Positions 34,401 through 45,203 of a stretch of DNA of 64,000 nucleotides are shown piece after piece; position 1 is the stretch's first letter, and each line of letters opens with the position of its first letter. A model generated the notes under the pieces. It did no database searches, was not told where the DNA came from, and worked only from the letters and a program-made list of their open reading frames with translations. The stretch is from Symsagittifera roscoffensis (lineage: Eukaryota; Xenacoelomorpha; Acoela; Convolutidae). A program made the translations under genes and the position numbers. Location of the stretch: assembly GCF_963678635.1 (NCBI RefSeq), contig NC_087065.1, positions 47,184,381-47,248,380 of the forward strand, read 5' to 3'.

Positions 34401-37400
34401 TAACCTATCACCCGTATTAACTCTAAGCTACGGTAAAATGATCCAGGAAATTGTCTAGGTTCAATAATAAAGCAACTTTATTTTCTTACAGAGAAAAGTT
34501 GAATACGGTGGATTAATCTAGCAGCCGATAACAAACAAGAATGATTTTTTTCAGCATCTCTTCTAAGGATTTCTTTCGAAGAAAATTTAGAGAGGCGAAG
34601 CGAAGCAACAACTGCGATGTCAAAACGTATTGCTCTAGAAGATAATGAATGGAAAAAAGACGGAAGTCAAATAAAACTTCTGAAAAATCAAGTAGTTGAA
34701 AAAAGAACACTTGAAAAAAACTTGACAATAGTCGAAAAACCCCAGCAGAATCAAGATCAAAAATGAAGCTGGAAAAATTGCTTTAAAAAACAGCTTGAAA
34801 ACAGTCGAAAAACTTCACGTTTGAATCGTACGAAGTTCAAAATAGCCTTTTAAAACATAAAAAACCACCAACCAACTAACCACGAAAACTACCTACCAGA
34901 ATAATGGAAAACAAAACTGCTGTGAAAAAACTTTTATATAAATTTTAAAAGTTTTTCCGACCCATCAAACAGAAATACACAAGCGCATAAAGCTATATTT
35001 TCCCTCGATATAAAATGAACTGAAGATGTTAAAATTATATTTAAAAAAAAAAACAAAAAGAAACTTGTGTTAGCCATTAGGGTTTCTTCTCTTGAAGAAA
35101 CAATGCAATTCCCTCACGTAATTTAAGAAATTTCAGTTATAGTAAAAACTGTTCAATTTGGAAGAAAAAACATTCTTTTAAAAAAGCATACGAAAAGAAC
35201 CTACCAGACAAAAAATCTGTTTAAAAAAACGGAAAATGAGCCAACAGAAACTAGGACAAAAACCACCAACCCGAAAAATAAGTGATAAATTTTTTGAAAA
35301 GATAATTACAGCCTGAAACAGTCTTTAACTATTTTACTTGTATCACAGTAGTTCTTATTATTACTCATGTGATAGTAGTTTTATTTGAATTTCAAGAAGC
35401 TGAGCATGTCAGTGATGAATGAGTCCTGTGGACAAAGTTGTTTAAGGGAGAAAAAGTCAAGTGCTCGATTGTATTACCCTTCCTTATCGCAAGAGTAATA
35501 AACAAATCGCTTCGAATTCTCCTGAGTTTAAATTTTCAGCACCACATTGCTTTTATAACTGAAAAAAAAACATTACGTTTCTACAAAAGTTTAAGCAATC
35601 GTTACTCAATATACAAAAAAGATGATTTCTGAAACACCATAAAACAGCAGACATATATCAATTCCTGGAGAACTATCAAAAGTATTAAAAACTAGGTAAA
35701 CAAAAAGAAGAACTTTTTTCATTTCAAAATCCTCTAAGCAACACATTCTGGCTTTAGAACATCCTTTTCAACAAATGATGCCATTGCATTTTGCAAGGAG
35801 GCGTTTACAAAATCAGTGTTTATTGCTCTCTCAAAATTAGATCTCTTTTAGGCATGTGATTCTATTGACCATAATCATTTAATGCAAAAATTAAAACAAT
35901 GAAATTTCCTGAATCCGCAAAAGGCTTCATAAAATCTTTCATTAGTGGCCGTAGTAAAAAAAAACAATCGTAAACACAGAGGCGAAGCTGAGCTTCGCAT
36001 CACTTGCGACACAATTAGATCTATCCATAAGAATGATGATAGCTATTTAAAAAAACAAGCCCAAAAATGAATGCAAAGTCAGCTTCGTAACAAAAACTAA
36101 CGAGCGGAGACAGCCAAAAAACACTGTAAGTAACTCTTTAAACTCGAAATAATTTAAAAATTTTACATCCCCTTCTCCTTATATCGCACACAGGCTCACG
36201 CAAACTTTTTCACGGCTCAAACGACGCCAAAAGAGGCTACCAAGCCGAAATAAAAAAAGCAGAAACCTATTTGGCCGGAAGAGGAAAAAACCAATTTCAA
36301 CAAACCAAAAAGTAAACTGAAAAATTAAAAAGTGCGGAAGAGCGTAAATTTGAGTTTTGCTTGAAACGACCCAAAATTAGGTCTTTCTGCCGATAAAATA
36401 TAGACCGAAACAATTTGCGCCGAAAAAAATTTCAAGCAAAACAAAAAAAGGAAATACGAATTCAATATAAGTAAAATTTTAAATCACAGGAAGGTTAAAA
36501 AAACCGCGCGCAGCAAAAAAAAAAATACGACTCCATGATGTGACAACTAAGGCAAAAAAGCAGACAAATATTTGGCCGACAATTTAATTGAAACAGATGA
36601 TTTCTCATTTAGAAAAAAAAACAGGCCCCGATCAGATCTGGACGCAGGATCTTTGCCGTCCCAGACGAATTGATTACCTCTACGCTAAATGGGCCGAAAA
36701 CGCTAAGAGACTAGAATACAAAATAAAACAAGTTACTACTTGAGAGGAGTACAGAAGTCCAGATGAGTTCTGTCAACAAAGTTATTTACGGGGAAAAAAG
36801 CCCAGTACCCGATTTCAAAACCCTTGCTGATTGCAAGGGTAAAAACACTGAATCGGACTGCGCTTCACTTCATCAAGGTCCTTTTTTACAACCTGTACAT
36901 CAATGATCTGAACAAGCAACTGACTTACTCATGGAAAGTAGTGCAATATGTAGACGACACAATTCTTTGCCTTAAAAACGAAAGCATCAAAACTGCACAA
37001 GAAGAACTTGAAAATAACTGCAACATTCAATCGAAATATTTTCCAGGACAATTACTCCTACTTAAGGCTTGAAAAACATTGTTTTTCAATTTAACTAGAA
37101 AAAATGCTGCTAACTGAAACAAAAATTACGATTGCCCTCGACACAATTTCTCTTGAGGAACAGGAGTTATTTAAATATCTCGGGGTAACTTGACACCAAT
37201 ACTTGGCATTCCAAGATGAAGCTAAAATGATATTATGGTAGAATAGACTGTGGGATTGAAACACAACGGTCGATCGAAAAACCGCCTCAAAACACTGCTT
37301 ATGAACACTCTCGTTATCAGTCACCTAAACTAACCGGCCATCCTACTTAATGGAAATCCAGCAAACTTTTCGGTCTAATTGGAAAAAAACTCTACTGGGC

Positions 37401-40400
37401 AATCAAGACTGGTTGTAGTCGTGCAAAATTCAATTCATCTTGTCTCAAATTAAAAACAAAATGCAATAACGGTAGCAATTTTTTTAACTGGAAAAAAATT
37501 GACATTATTGGAAAATAAAACCCCTATAATTATCAGCTTATGAGGAAAAAATGTAAACATGAAACTATAAAATATATTTTGTCGAAAGATAAAACTAGCA
37601 AAACATTGGAAATTCTTTTTATCAAGAAATCAGCAACAACTAGCGCGTAGCAAAGCTCCGTTGCTATAAACAGATTCATAAACGTTAGAGCTACTACTAC
37701 ATAAAATGAATGGAAAAAACTATGAAAAAATGCAACCGTAAAAACATACGGGGGCATCAAACTACACTTTCGATTTCAAATTTGAATGATGAAAATATTC
37801 AAACAACAGACTCATTTTTAACAAAATTGGTCAAATCTCCAAAACTACTGGGTTTCAGATATTCGTATTTTGAACTCAAACAAAACGCATCGATGGCCGA
37901 CAGCATACAACTGCACCTTCAATATTTAAATCACTGTCAAAATCACTAAATTCATGAATGACTCTTGTTTAACTTAGTTCTTTATTTCCATTAGCCCGCA
38001 TGCATTTCATTTGCAGCCATCAATAGAAACAACTAGCGTACAAAATTTAAAAACATCGGACATTTCTCTGAATTTAACTTATCGTTTGATGAAATTTTTC
38101 AAAACATCAGAAAAAAATTTTGAAAAATAAAAATATTAGGGTGGAGGCCCGATTTGCAGCTGCCAACGCGTCAAAAAATTCAAACTTTAAGTTACTTTTT
38201 AACGTTTGAAACTTTTTATGGATTATCATAAACACGTCGTATCTAGGAAAGTGAAATAGGTAAAACAGTTATAAATGGAATCCGAATTTAAACTACCTGG
38301 GGGTACCTTGACAGCATCCCACCATAGTGTTGAGAAGTTCGCCCCATTATAATGTTGGTAGCTTAAGATTTCGAAAAGCTCTGTTTAGATCATGTTTTTA
38401 AAATTTTCATATTATTGAACAAACATGTCGAAAAATAAAAGGAATTGAGCAGACACAAATGGAGCTAGAATTGCAACCCTTGTACTACTCTGCTAAATTT
38501 AAAAAAAGACATAAGAAACGTCTTTTCTCAAAAAGTACAAGTATTAAAGCAATCATATTTGGAGGCAAGATTCGCATCCCTTAAAAGTACCCTAACAGCG
38601 CCCAAATACAGGGCTGAGAAAATTTAGGTTTTCTGAAAAATTTTAAGAAATCACTAAACTCGTTGAATCTCGAAAACTTAAATGATATGGGTGTTCATAA
38701 TTGGAACCCTAAATCGCAACACCTGGGGAAACCCTGGTAGCATCCCACTATTGGGTTGCTAATTTCAAACTTCCTGGAACAAATACAAAACTCATGAAAA
38801 ATCGAAAAAATTCGTAACCATTGCAATATACGATACAGCTTACAAAAGAAACGATTCTTTCGTTGAACATCCAAGAATATTTCGTTTTAAAAGCTTAAAC
38901 ATTGCGAGATAGTAAGGCCCGCATTTAAATATATAAGAGATATGGAACAGGTTACAAGATGACAAAATTATATTAACGAATAACCTTACTAACAGAAGGG
39001 CAAAAACTACAATTATGAATTATTATTTAGTGCACAGAGGCGAAGCGGAGCTTCGCATCACTTGTGATACCACAAAAATAGCATTGCAAACTAGCAGACA
39101 GGAAAGGGAAAGAGAGCCACTAAGTCCAAAAAACGGAAAAACTCTCGAAGAAACCACAACTCAAAAACTTCAAAATGTTGTCTGGAATGATGTTCTATTT
39201 GCGCTAAACACGTCGAGAAACATAATATTCGAATGCTTTGAATGAAAATTCAAAAACATTTTTTGTCGAAAAGATTTTCAAAATTCATAACTTTCCTGAA
39301 AGGTGCAGCTTGTGGCCGTTTCAGCAGAGAAGATTCCCAAAGCCGGGTTTCGTGATTGACTGTTTTTTTTGCAAACTTTTTGGTTTTATGCGAAAACTAA
39401 CGAGCCCAATTATCAGGTTATATTTGATCACGAAATCCAACTTTGGAAAACTTTTCTGTTCAAACGTCCACATCCTGCTCCTTTCAGGAAAAATTTATGA
39501 TTTTTGGCAATCCTTTCGACCGTTTTTTGGAACTTATGAATTTACTTGAAATTTACACAATCAAATCACGAGATGAAAACTTAAACTGAGAGAACCGGTT
39601 GCGATACTAGTTTTCAAAACTTTGACTTGTTTGAAGGCCATAACTTTATTCTTAAACAAAATGGGCATAGCAAGTTAAAAAGGTAGGCTTTCAACGACCA
39701 GTTGTTTCGATAGAAACGTCTTTTCTCAAAAAGTACAAGTATTAAAGCAATCGTATTTGGAGGCAAGATTCTCATCCCTTAAAAGTACCCTAACAGCGCC
39801 CAAATACAGGGCTGAGAAAATTTAGGTTTTCCGAAAAATTTTTAAAAAATGACTAAACTCGTTGAATCTCGAAAACTTAAATGATATGGGTGTTCATAAT
39901 TGGAACCCTAAATCGCAACACCTGGGGAAACCCTGGTAGCATCCCACTATTGGGTTGCTAATTTCAAACTTCCTGAAACAAATACAAAACTCATGAAAAA
40001 TCGAAAAAATTCGTAACCCTTGCAATATACGATACAGCTTACAAAAGAAACGATTCTTTCGTTGAACATCCAAGAATATTTCGTTTTAAAAGCTTAAACA
40101 TTGCGAGATAGTAAGGCCCGCATTTAAATATATAAGAGATATGGAACAGGTTACAAGATGACAAAATTATATTAACGAATAACCTTACTAACAGAAGGGC
40201 AAAAACTACAATTATGAATTATTATTTAGTGCACAGAGGCGAAGCGGAGCTTCGCATCACTTGTGATACCACAAAAATCGCATTGCAAGCTAGCAGACAG
40301 GAAAGGGAAAGAGAGCTACGAAGTCCAAAAAACGGAAAAACTCTCGAAGAAACCACAACTCAAAAACTTCAAAATGTTGTCTGGAATGATGTTCTTTTAG

Positions 40401-43400
40401 CGCTAAACACGTCGAGAAACATAATATTCGAATGCTTGAATGAAAATTCAAAAACATTTTTTGTCGAAAAGATTTTCAAAATTCATAACTTTACCTGAAA
40501 GGTGCAGCTTGTGGCCGTTTAAGCAGAGAAGATTCCCAAAGCCGGGTTTCGTGATTGACTGTTTTTTTTGCAAACTTTTTGGTTTTATGCGAAAACTAAC
40601 GAGCCCAATTATCAGGTTATATTTGATCACGAAATCCAACTTTGGGAAACTTTTCTGTTCAAACGTCCACATCCTGCTCCTTTCAGGAAAAATTTATGAT
40701 TTTTGGCAATCATTTCGACCGTTTTTTGGAACTTATGAATTTACTTGAAATTTACACAATCAAATCACGAGATGAAAACTTAAACTGAGAGAACCGGTTG
40801 CGATACTAGTTTTCAAAACTTTGACTTGTTTGAAGGCCATAATTTTATTCTTAAAGAAAATGGGCATAGCAAGTTAAAAAGGTAGGCTTTCAACGACCAG
40901 TTGTTTCGATTAAACCTATGATATCAGATTTGGCAGGATAGTTAGCGAGATAAGTAAAAAAAAAACCGGTCAACTAAACAAAAATTTGACATTTCCGAGA
41001 AACATAGCTTCTTGCTAGAAAAAATAGGGCAATCATTAAGAGTACTCTTACAGCGCTCAACTACAGAGCTGGGAGTTTACAATTACTTGAATAATTTTTT
41101 AATTTGAGTTTTCTGAAAATTTTTGAAAGTAACAAAAATCGTCATATCTCGAAAACTAAAATTGAAGGCAAAATTCTCAACTTCTAGAGAATCCTTGGCA
41201 GGGTTACATGTCAGTATTTACACAGCCGCGTATTTATACTGGTCAGTATTTAGACAAATACTGTTTCAACCAATCAGAATCGAGACAAAGAAGAAATTAA
41301 TAAATAATTATTATTTATTTTGGATTATTTATGTTTTTTTCTCGATTCTGATTGGTTCATACAGTATTTGTCTAAATACTGACCAGTATGAATACGCGGC
41401 TGTCTAAATACTGGCTGCACTCCCCTTGGCAGCATCCCACTTTTTAGTTGCTTATTTTAATCTTGGTGAAAAAACACTGAATTCAAACTAAAAAAAAAAA
41501 CGAAAAAAATTCTTAACCATTGTAATATACGATATAGCTTAGAAGTGGAAAAAATTACTTCATTAAACATGCAAAAAGAATACGTTGAAAAGATGTCGAA
41601 CCCGCATTTAAATATATAACAGATTCAATTGGCAAAAACATTGTTTCGATTTTATCAGTCTATTATGGCATGATTTTGCCGTGTTTCAAATAGTCTAGTG
41701 AAGATAACGAGATTTGAAAAGTGGGCAGTGGTATTAAAGGCCGCGTGTCTTTACCGCTTGTTCAGTGCCGCTCCCATTTAACAATGTCATACACTCCGCT
41801 TGTGTGAATCAAGAATGCCCTCATAATAGTTTAATTAATATTTCATACTTTAGACATCAATAAGAAAGGAAAATTACCTTAACTCTTAGCTCGAAACCAA
41901 GAGAGCAGCTTTCAGGATAAAGTTGAGACAAAGCGATGAGCAGGCCACCATAACCGCAACCAACGTCAACAAAATCAACGCCTGGAAAACTGCCTTCAAC
42001 GTCGAATATTCTATTCCAATCCGTTTCACCAGGGCATAAGGGATATTCGTACACATGATCGCTGAGAGGATTGGCATGCGCTCTCTGTCGGAAGTACTTT
42101 TTCTGTGGGTGAGGCATTTGACCTTAATCAAAGAAGAACACTATAAAACACAGAGCCGAGAAAGAACTTCGCACCACTTATGATACCAAAATGATTGACC
42201 ATCACTACTTGCAGATAAAGCGACAAACCGAAAAAACTCAAAAAAACTAAGATTTGCAAAAAAAATCCGAGATCCTGGAAGTGAATTACCTGCACATTTA
42301 CAAACTTTACAGACAAAGGCGAAGCGAAGCTTCGCTTTACTTGCAAAACAACACACACTTCTCAACAGCCTGCAAATGAATGTAAGAAGTCTCATAAATC
42401 TCGAACGACGAATGAAGTTTGCAAATGCTATAGCAACATCAAACTATGACATATGTCTCTGCGAGACTTGGTTAAATGAAAACATTGCATCATCTGAATT
42501 AATGCTAAATGAATACAGTATTTATAGATCAGAACGACAAACAGCCAAAGATCAAAATTTGCACGGTGGAGTACTAATGGCAGAGAAAGAACATTTTCAT
42601 CTAAATTATTGCCAAATAAGCAACCTGAATGTTGTTTAACTTGCAGCATCCAAATAAACGACAAGCGAATTATTGTCTGCTGCTTTTACAATCCACCTTC
42701 GAGCAGCAAATATCGCTATTGTCTAGGCGATTTCGCACAAATTTTAAATGAAATCGAGAAATCAAATCAATCAACTGCAACACTTATTTGCGGAGACGTA
42801 AATTTTCCAAATGCAAACTGGATTGACTATAGTAGCACGGAAAATGAAGAAAACTCAATAATTGAACTAATCGAGCAACATCAGTTCGAGCAGGAAATAG
42901 ATTTTCCAACTTGTGGCAAAAACACCCTAGACATTACATTATTCAAAAATTGTCACACTCATGCGACTCCTGGCGAAAATTTCTCAAAAATTTACAATTG
43001 CTCCGACCACAAAGCAATCAGCATTCTAATTGAATGTCCTCACCAAGAGGTAAGAGTCGCTATTGAAAACTTTCGAAGCTTCGGTAGCGTGGACTGTAAC
43101 GAAATCAAGAAATCAATACTAAGTGAGCCTTTCTCACCAGTATGTCACACAAACATCAATAGAATGTGCGAGGAACTTTACGACTATTTGGAAAATTTGG
43201 TAAACCAACATGTGCCTAGAAGAACAAGACGTCGCCAATCACTTCCGCCATGGGTTACGCCAAGTACCTCAAACATCATGAACAAACTGCGAACACAAAC
43301 TAGAATATACAAATTGAAACCTACAAGCTACCGCAGAAACCTCATTCTGTCTCTAGATAAAATGGTGGAAGATTGACTGTTTCGTGATTGACTGTTTTTT

Positions 43401-44946
43401 TGCAAACTTTTTGGTTTTATGCGAAAACTAACGAGCCCAATTATCAGGTTATATTTGATCACGAAATCCAACTTTGGGAAACTTTTCTGTTCAAACGTCC
43501 ACATCCTGCTCCTTTCAGGAAAAATTTATGATTTTTGGCAATCCTTTCGACCGTTTTTTGGAACTTATGAATTTACTTGAAATTTACACAATCAAATCAC
43601 GAGATGAAAACTTAAACTGAGAGAACCGGTTGCGATACTAGTTTTCAAAACTTTGACTTGTTTGAAGGCCATAACTTTATTCTTAAAGAAAATGGGCATA
43701 GCAAGTTAAAAAGGTAGGCTTTCAACGACCAGTTGTTTCGATTAAACCTATGATATCAGATTTGGCAGGATAGTTAGCGAGATAAGTAAAAAAAAACCGG
43801 TCAACTAAACAAAAATTTGACATTTCCGAGAAACATAGCTTCTTGCTAGAAAAAATAGGGCAATCATTAAGAGTACTCTTACAGCGCTCAACTACAGAGC
43901 TGGGAGTTTACAATTACTTGAATAATTTTTTAATTTGAGTTTTCTGAAAATTTTTGAAAGTAACAAAAATCGTCATATCTCGAAAACTAAAATTGAAGGC
44001 AAAATTCTCAACTTCTAGAGAATCCTTGGCAGGGTTACATGTCAGTATTTACACAGCCGCGTATTCATACTGGTCAGTATTTAGACAAATACTGTTTCAA
44101 CCAATCAGAATCGAGACAAAGAAGAAATTAATAAATAATTATTATTTATTTTGGATTATTTATGTTTTTTCTCGATTCTGATTGGTTCATACAGTATTTG
44201 TCTAAATACTGACCAGTATGAATACGCGGCTGTCTAAATACTGGCTGCACTCCCCTTGGCAGCATCCCACTTTTTAGTTGCTTATTTTAATCTTGGTGAA
44301 AAAACACTGAATTCAAACTAAAAAAAAAACGAAAAAAATTCTTAACCATTGTAATATACGATATAGCTTAGAAGTGGAAAAAATTACTTCATTAAACATG
44401 CAAAAAGAATACGTTGAAAAGATGTCGAACCCGCATTTAAATATATAACAGATTCAATTGGCAAAAACATTGTTTCGATTTTATCAGTCTATTATGGCAT
44501 GATTTTGCCGTGTTTCAAATAGTCTAGTGAAGATAACGAGATTTGAAAAGTGGGCAGTGGTATTAAAGGCCGCGTGTCTTTACCGCTTGTTCAGTGCCGC
44601 TCCCATTTAACAATATCATACACTCCGCTTGTGTGAATCAAGAATGCCCTCATAATAGTTTAATTAATATTTCATACTTTAGACATCAATAAGAAAGGAA
44701 AATTACCTTAACTCTTAGCTCGAAACCAAGAGAGCAGCTTTCAGGATAAAGTTGAGACAAAGCGATGAGCAGGCCACCATAACCGCAACCAACGTCAACA
44801 AAATCAACGCCTGGAAAACTGCCTTCAACGTCGAATATTCTATTCCAATCCGTTTCACCAGGGCATAAGGGATATTCGTACACATGATCGCTGAGAGGAT
44901 TGGCATGCGCTCTCTGTCGGAAGTTCTTTTTCTGTGGGTGAGGCAT
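30978..44946 (-). CDS. METTL1: METTL1 tRNA (guanine-N7-)-methyltransferase gene (two first exons)
   Basis: METTL1 with its partner WDR4 methylates G46 of tRNAs at N7 using S-adenosylmethionine. The gene spans two alternative first exons (44946-44707 and 42117-41878) and one second exon (31424-30978). Either first exon joins exon 2 in phase 0 across LRVK|VSDYV, giving 228 residues (human METTL1 has 276; the difference is mainly a shorter insert before the SAM motif). The intron from the proximal first exon is about 10.4 kb and full of duplications and retroelement debris. Confidence 0.9.
32700..32762 (-). pseudogene. METTL1 exon 2 edge, decayed copy 1
   Basis: Contains the GTTTAG acceptor, GTATCCGATTACG and about 45 further bases of exon 2. 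An inserted A shifts the frame after the first codons and homology stops after the AACCCTAAAG region. It could act as a decoy acceptor. Confidence 0.75.
33662..33718 (-). pseudogene. METTL1 exon 2 edge, decayed copy 2
   Basis: Same segment as copy 1, more diverged. It retains GGTATCCGATTACCTGAGG, and the acceptor has become GTTAAG. Confidence 0.7.
35078..35122 (-). pseudogene. METTL1 exon 2 edge, decayed copy 3
   Basis: Keeps TTACGTGAGGGAATTGCATT and AAGAGAAGAAACCCTAAT but has lost the acceptor and the first codons. Confidence 0.65.
35770..35995 (+). mobile_element. Non-LTR RT fragment (motif A)
   Basis: Plus-strand translation shows CDSIDHNHLMQKL, matching the FDxIDHxxLxxKL region of non-LTR reverse transcriptases, followed by FIKSFISGRS, a usual next segment. 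In-frame stops interrupt it. A hairpin-repeat copy follows at 35978-36015. Confidence 0.7.
35996..36835. other. Interruption between two RT fragments
   Basis: AT-rich sequence separating the two RT pieces, so probably a later insertion. It ends with a copy of the ACCCTTGCTGATTGCAAGGGT hairpin repeat. No ORF of note. A CGATCAGATCTG segment near 36628 resembles the start of the 2A/PHD element at 18.88 kb. Confidence 0.45.
36840..37440 (+). mobile_element. Non-LTR RT fragment (YVDD and downstream)
   Basis: Encodes LFYNLYINDL and QYVDDTILCL, that is, RT motifs B'/C with YVDD in place of YADD. Further on, in shifted frames, are EQELFKYLGV and TLVISHLN, typical of the thumb and the end of RT in CR1/jockey-like elements. 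Stops and frameshifts make it nonfunctional. It is probably the same insertion as 35770-35995. Confidence 0.75.
37441..38513. other. Noncoding interval with S1 satellite
   Basis: 37.45-38.05 kb: nothing recognised. 38.05-38.51 kb: degenerate S1 monomers. Confidence 0.4.
38514..39711. repeat. Tandem duplication A, unit 1 (about 1.2 kb)
   Basis: Nearly identical to 39712-40910, both beginning AGAAACGTCTTTTCTC and ending CCAGTTGTTTCGAT. It contains S1 and S2 monomers, the CATTTAAATATATAA module and a hairpin-motif copy at 39033-39073. The short ORFs are probably not genes. Confidence 0.85.
39712..40910. repeat. Tandem duplication A, unit 2
   Basis: Second unit; few substitutions relative to unit 1. 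Its right part (from 40547) is also the start of duplication B, so A2 and B1 overlap. Confidence 0.85.
41202..41423. mobile_element. Foldback MITE, copy in unit B1
   Basis: A 222-bp element with arms of about 75 bp that are almost perfect inverted repeats (cores CAGTATTTAGACAAATACTG and CCAATCAGAATCGAG). It is flanked by CCTTGGCAG at 41193-41201 and 41424-41432, a 9-bp target duplication. Without it the flanks rejoin into S1 sequence seen elsewhere (CCTTGGCAGCATCCCAC). No coding capacity. Confidence 0.85.
41878..42117 (-). CDS. METTL1: METTL1 exon 1, proximal copy
   Basis: ATG at 42117; 80 codons ending at the donor AAG|GTAATT. It encodes QKKYFRQRAHANPLSDH and the SAM-binding motif DVGCGYGG (residues 51-58), both highly conserved in METTL1. 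It keeps the conserved aromatic Tyr8. It is embedded in the 2.8-kb tandem duplication, antisense to an EEP-encoding retroelement fragment. A hairpin-repeat copy (42151-42185) lies just upstream of the ATG. Confidence 0.9.
42376..43372 (+). mobile_element. Non-LTR retroelement EEP endonuclease, truncated copy
   Basis: Encodes an exonuclease-endonuclease-phosphatase domain of a CR1/jockey-type ORF2. Visible motifs are NVRSL near the start, LCETWLNENI, CGDVNFPNANW (the GDFN site with Val), TLDITLF and CSDHKAI (catalytic SDH). A one-base frameshift near 42.62 kb separates NVRSL/ETWL from the rest. The ORF is cut at 43372 by the duplication junction. No RT follows. Confidence 0.85.
44033..44253. 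mobile_element. Foldback MITE, copy in unit B2
   Basis: Same insertion with the same 9-bp flanks (44024-44032 and 44254-44262), so the MITE inserted before the 2.8-kb duplication. This copy keeps TATTCATAC, matching the opposite arm, where copy B1 has TATTTATAC. Confidence 0.85.
44707..44946 (-). CDS. METTL1: METTL1 exon 1, distal duplicate copy
   Basis: Full second copy of the first exon with the same ATG, length and AAG|GTAATT donor. The visible protein change is Tyr8 to Asn, at a position that is aromatic in the proximal copy and in vertebrate METTL1. Being upstream, it could provide an alternative promoter and N-terminus or simply be redundant. Transcript data would tell. Confidence 0.85.
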
Positions 44947-45203
44947 TTGACCTTAATCAAAGAAGAACACTATAAAACACAGAGCCGAGAAAGAACTTCG
45001 CACCACTTATGATACCAAAATGATTGACCATCACTACTTGCAGATAAAGCGACAAACCGAAAAAACTCAAAAAAACTAAGATTTGCAAAAAAACCCGAGA
45101 TCCTGGAAGTGAATTACCTGCACATTTACAAACTTTACAGACAAAGGCGAAGCGAAGCTTCGCTTTACTTGCAAAACAACACACACTTCTCAACAGCCTG
45201 CAA

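Larger units (their letters stand above)
31425..35130. repeat. Tandem intronic duplication with three decayed copies of the exon 2 edge
   Basis: A block beginning in METTL1 exon 2 and running into the intron is repeated with offsets of about 1.33 and 0.95 kb, plus a shorter remnant. Shared landmarks per unit are the exon edge, hairpin motif, GAGATGAAAGCC, GCCAAAAACA, GAGTCTCTGAAAACTGATA, TTATCGCACGAGTGAAAAG, and AGAAAAGTTGAATACGG with TTAATCTAG. Units are diverged and contain deletions. Confidence 0.7.
40547..43372. repeat. Tandem duplication B, unit 1 (about 2.8 kb)
   Basis: Copy of 43380-46200. Contains S2/S1 sequence, the foldback MITE, the proximal METTL1 exon 1 and a 3'-truncated EEP retroelement fragment. 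It ends in GGTGGAAGA, inside the EEP ORF. A 7-nt filler TTGACTG (43373-43379) joins it to unit 2. Confidence 0.9.

Noticed and set aside
39015-40748. Pairs of 75-100 codon ORFs conserved between the two units of duplication A
   Set aside because: Conservation reflects recent DNA duplication. The ORFs run through the hairpin motif and S2 repeats, so they are not supported as genes.
41123-41407. 94-codon plus-strand ORF through the foldback MITE
   Set aside because: It is composed of satellite plus MITE arms and changes length between the two copies through a homopolymer indel.
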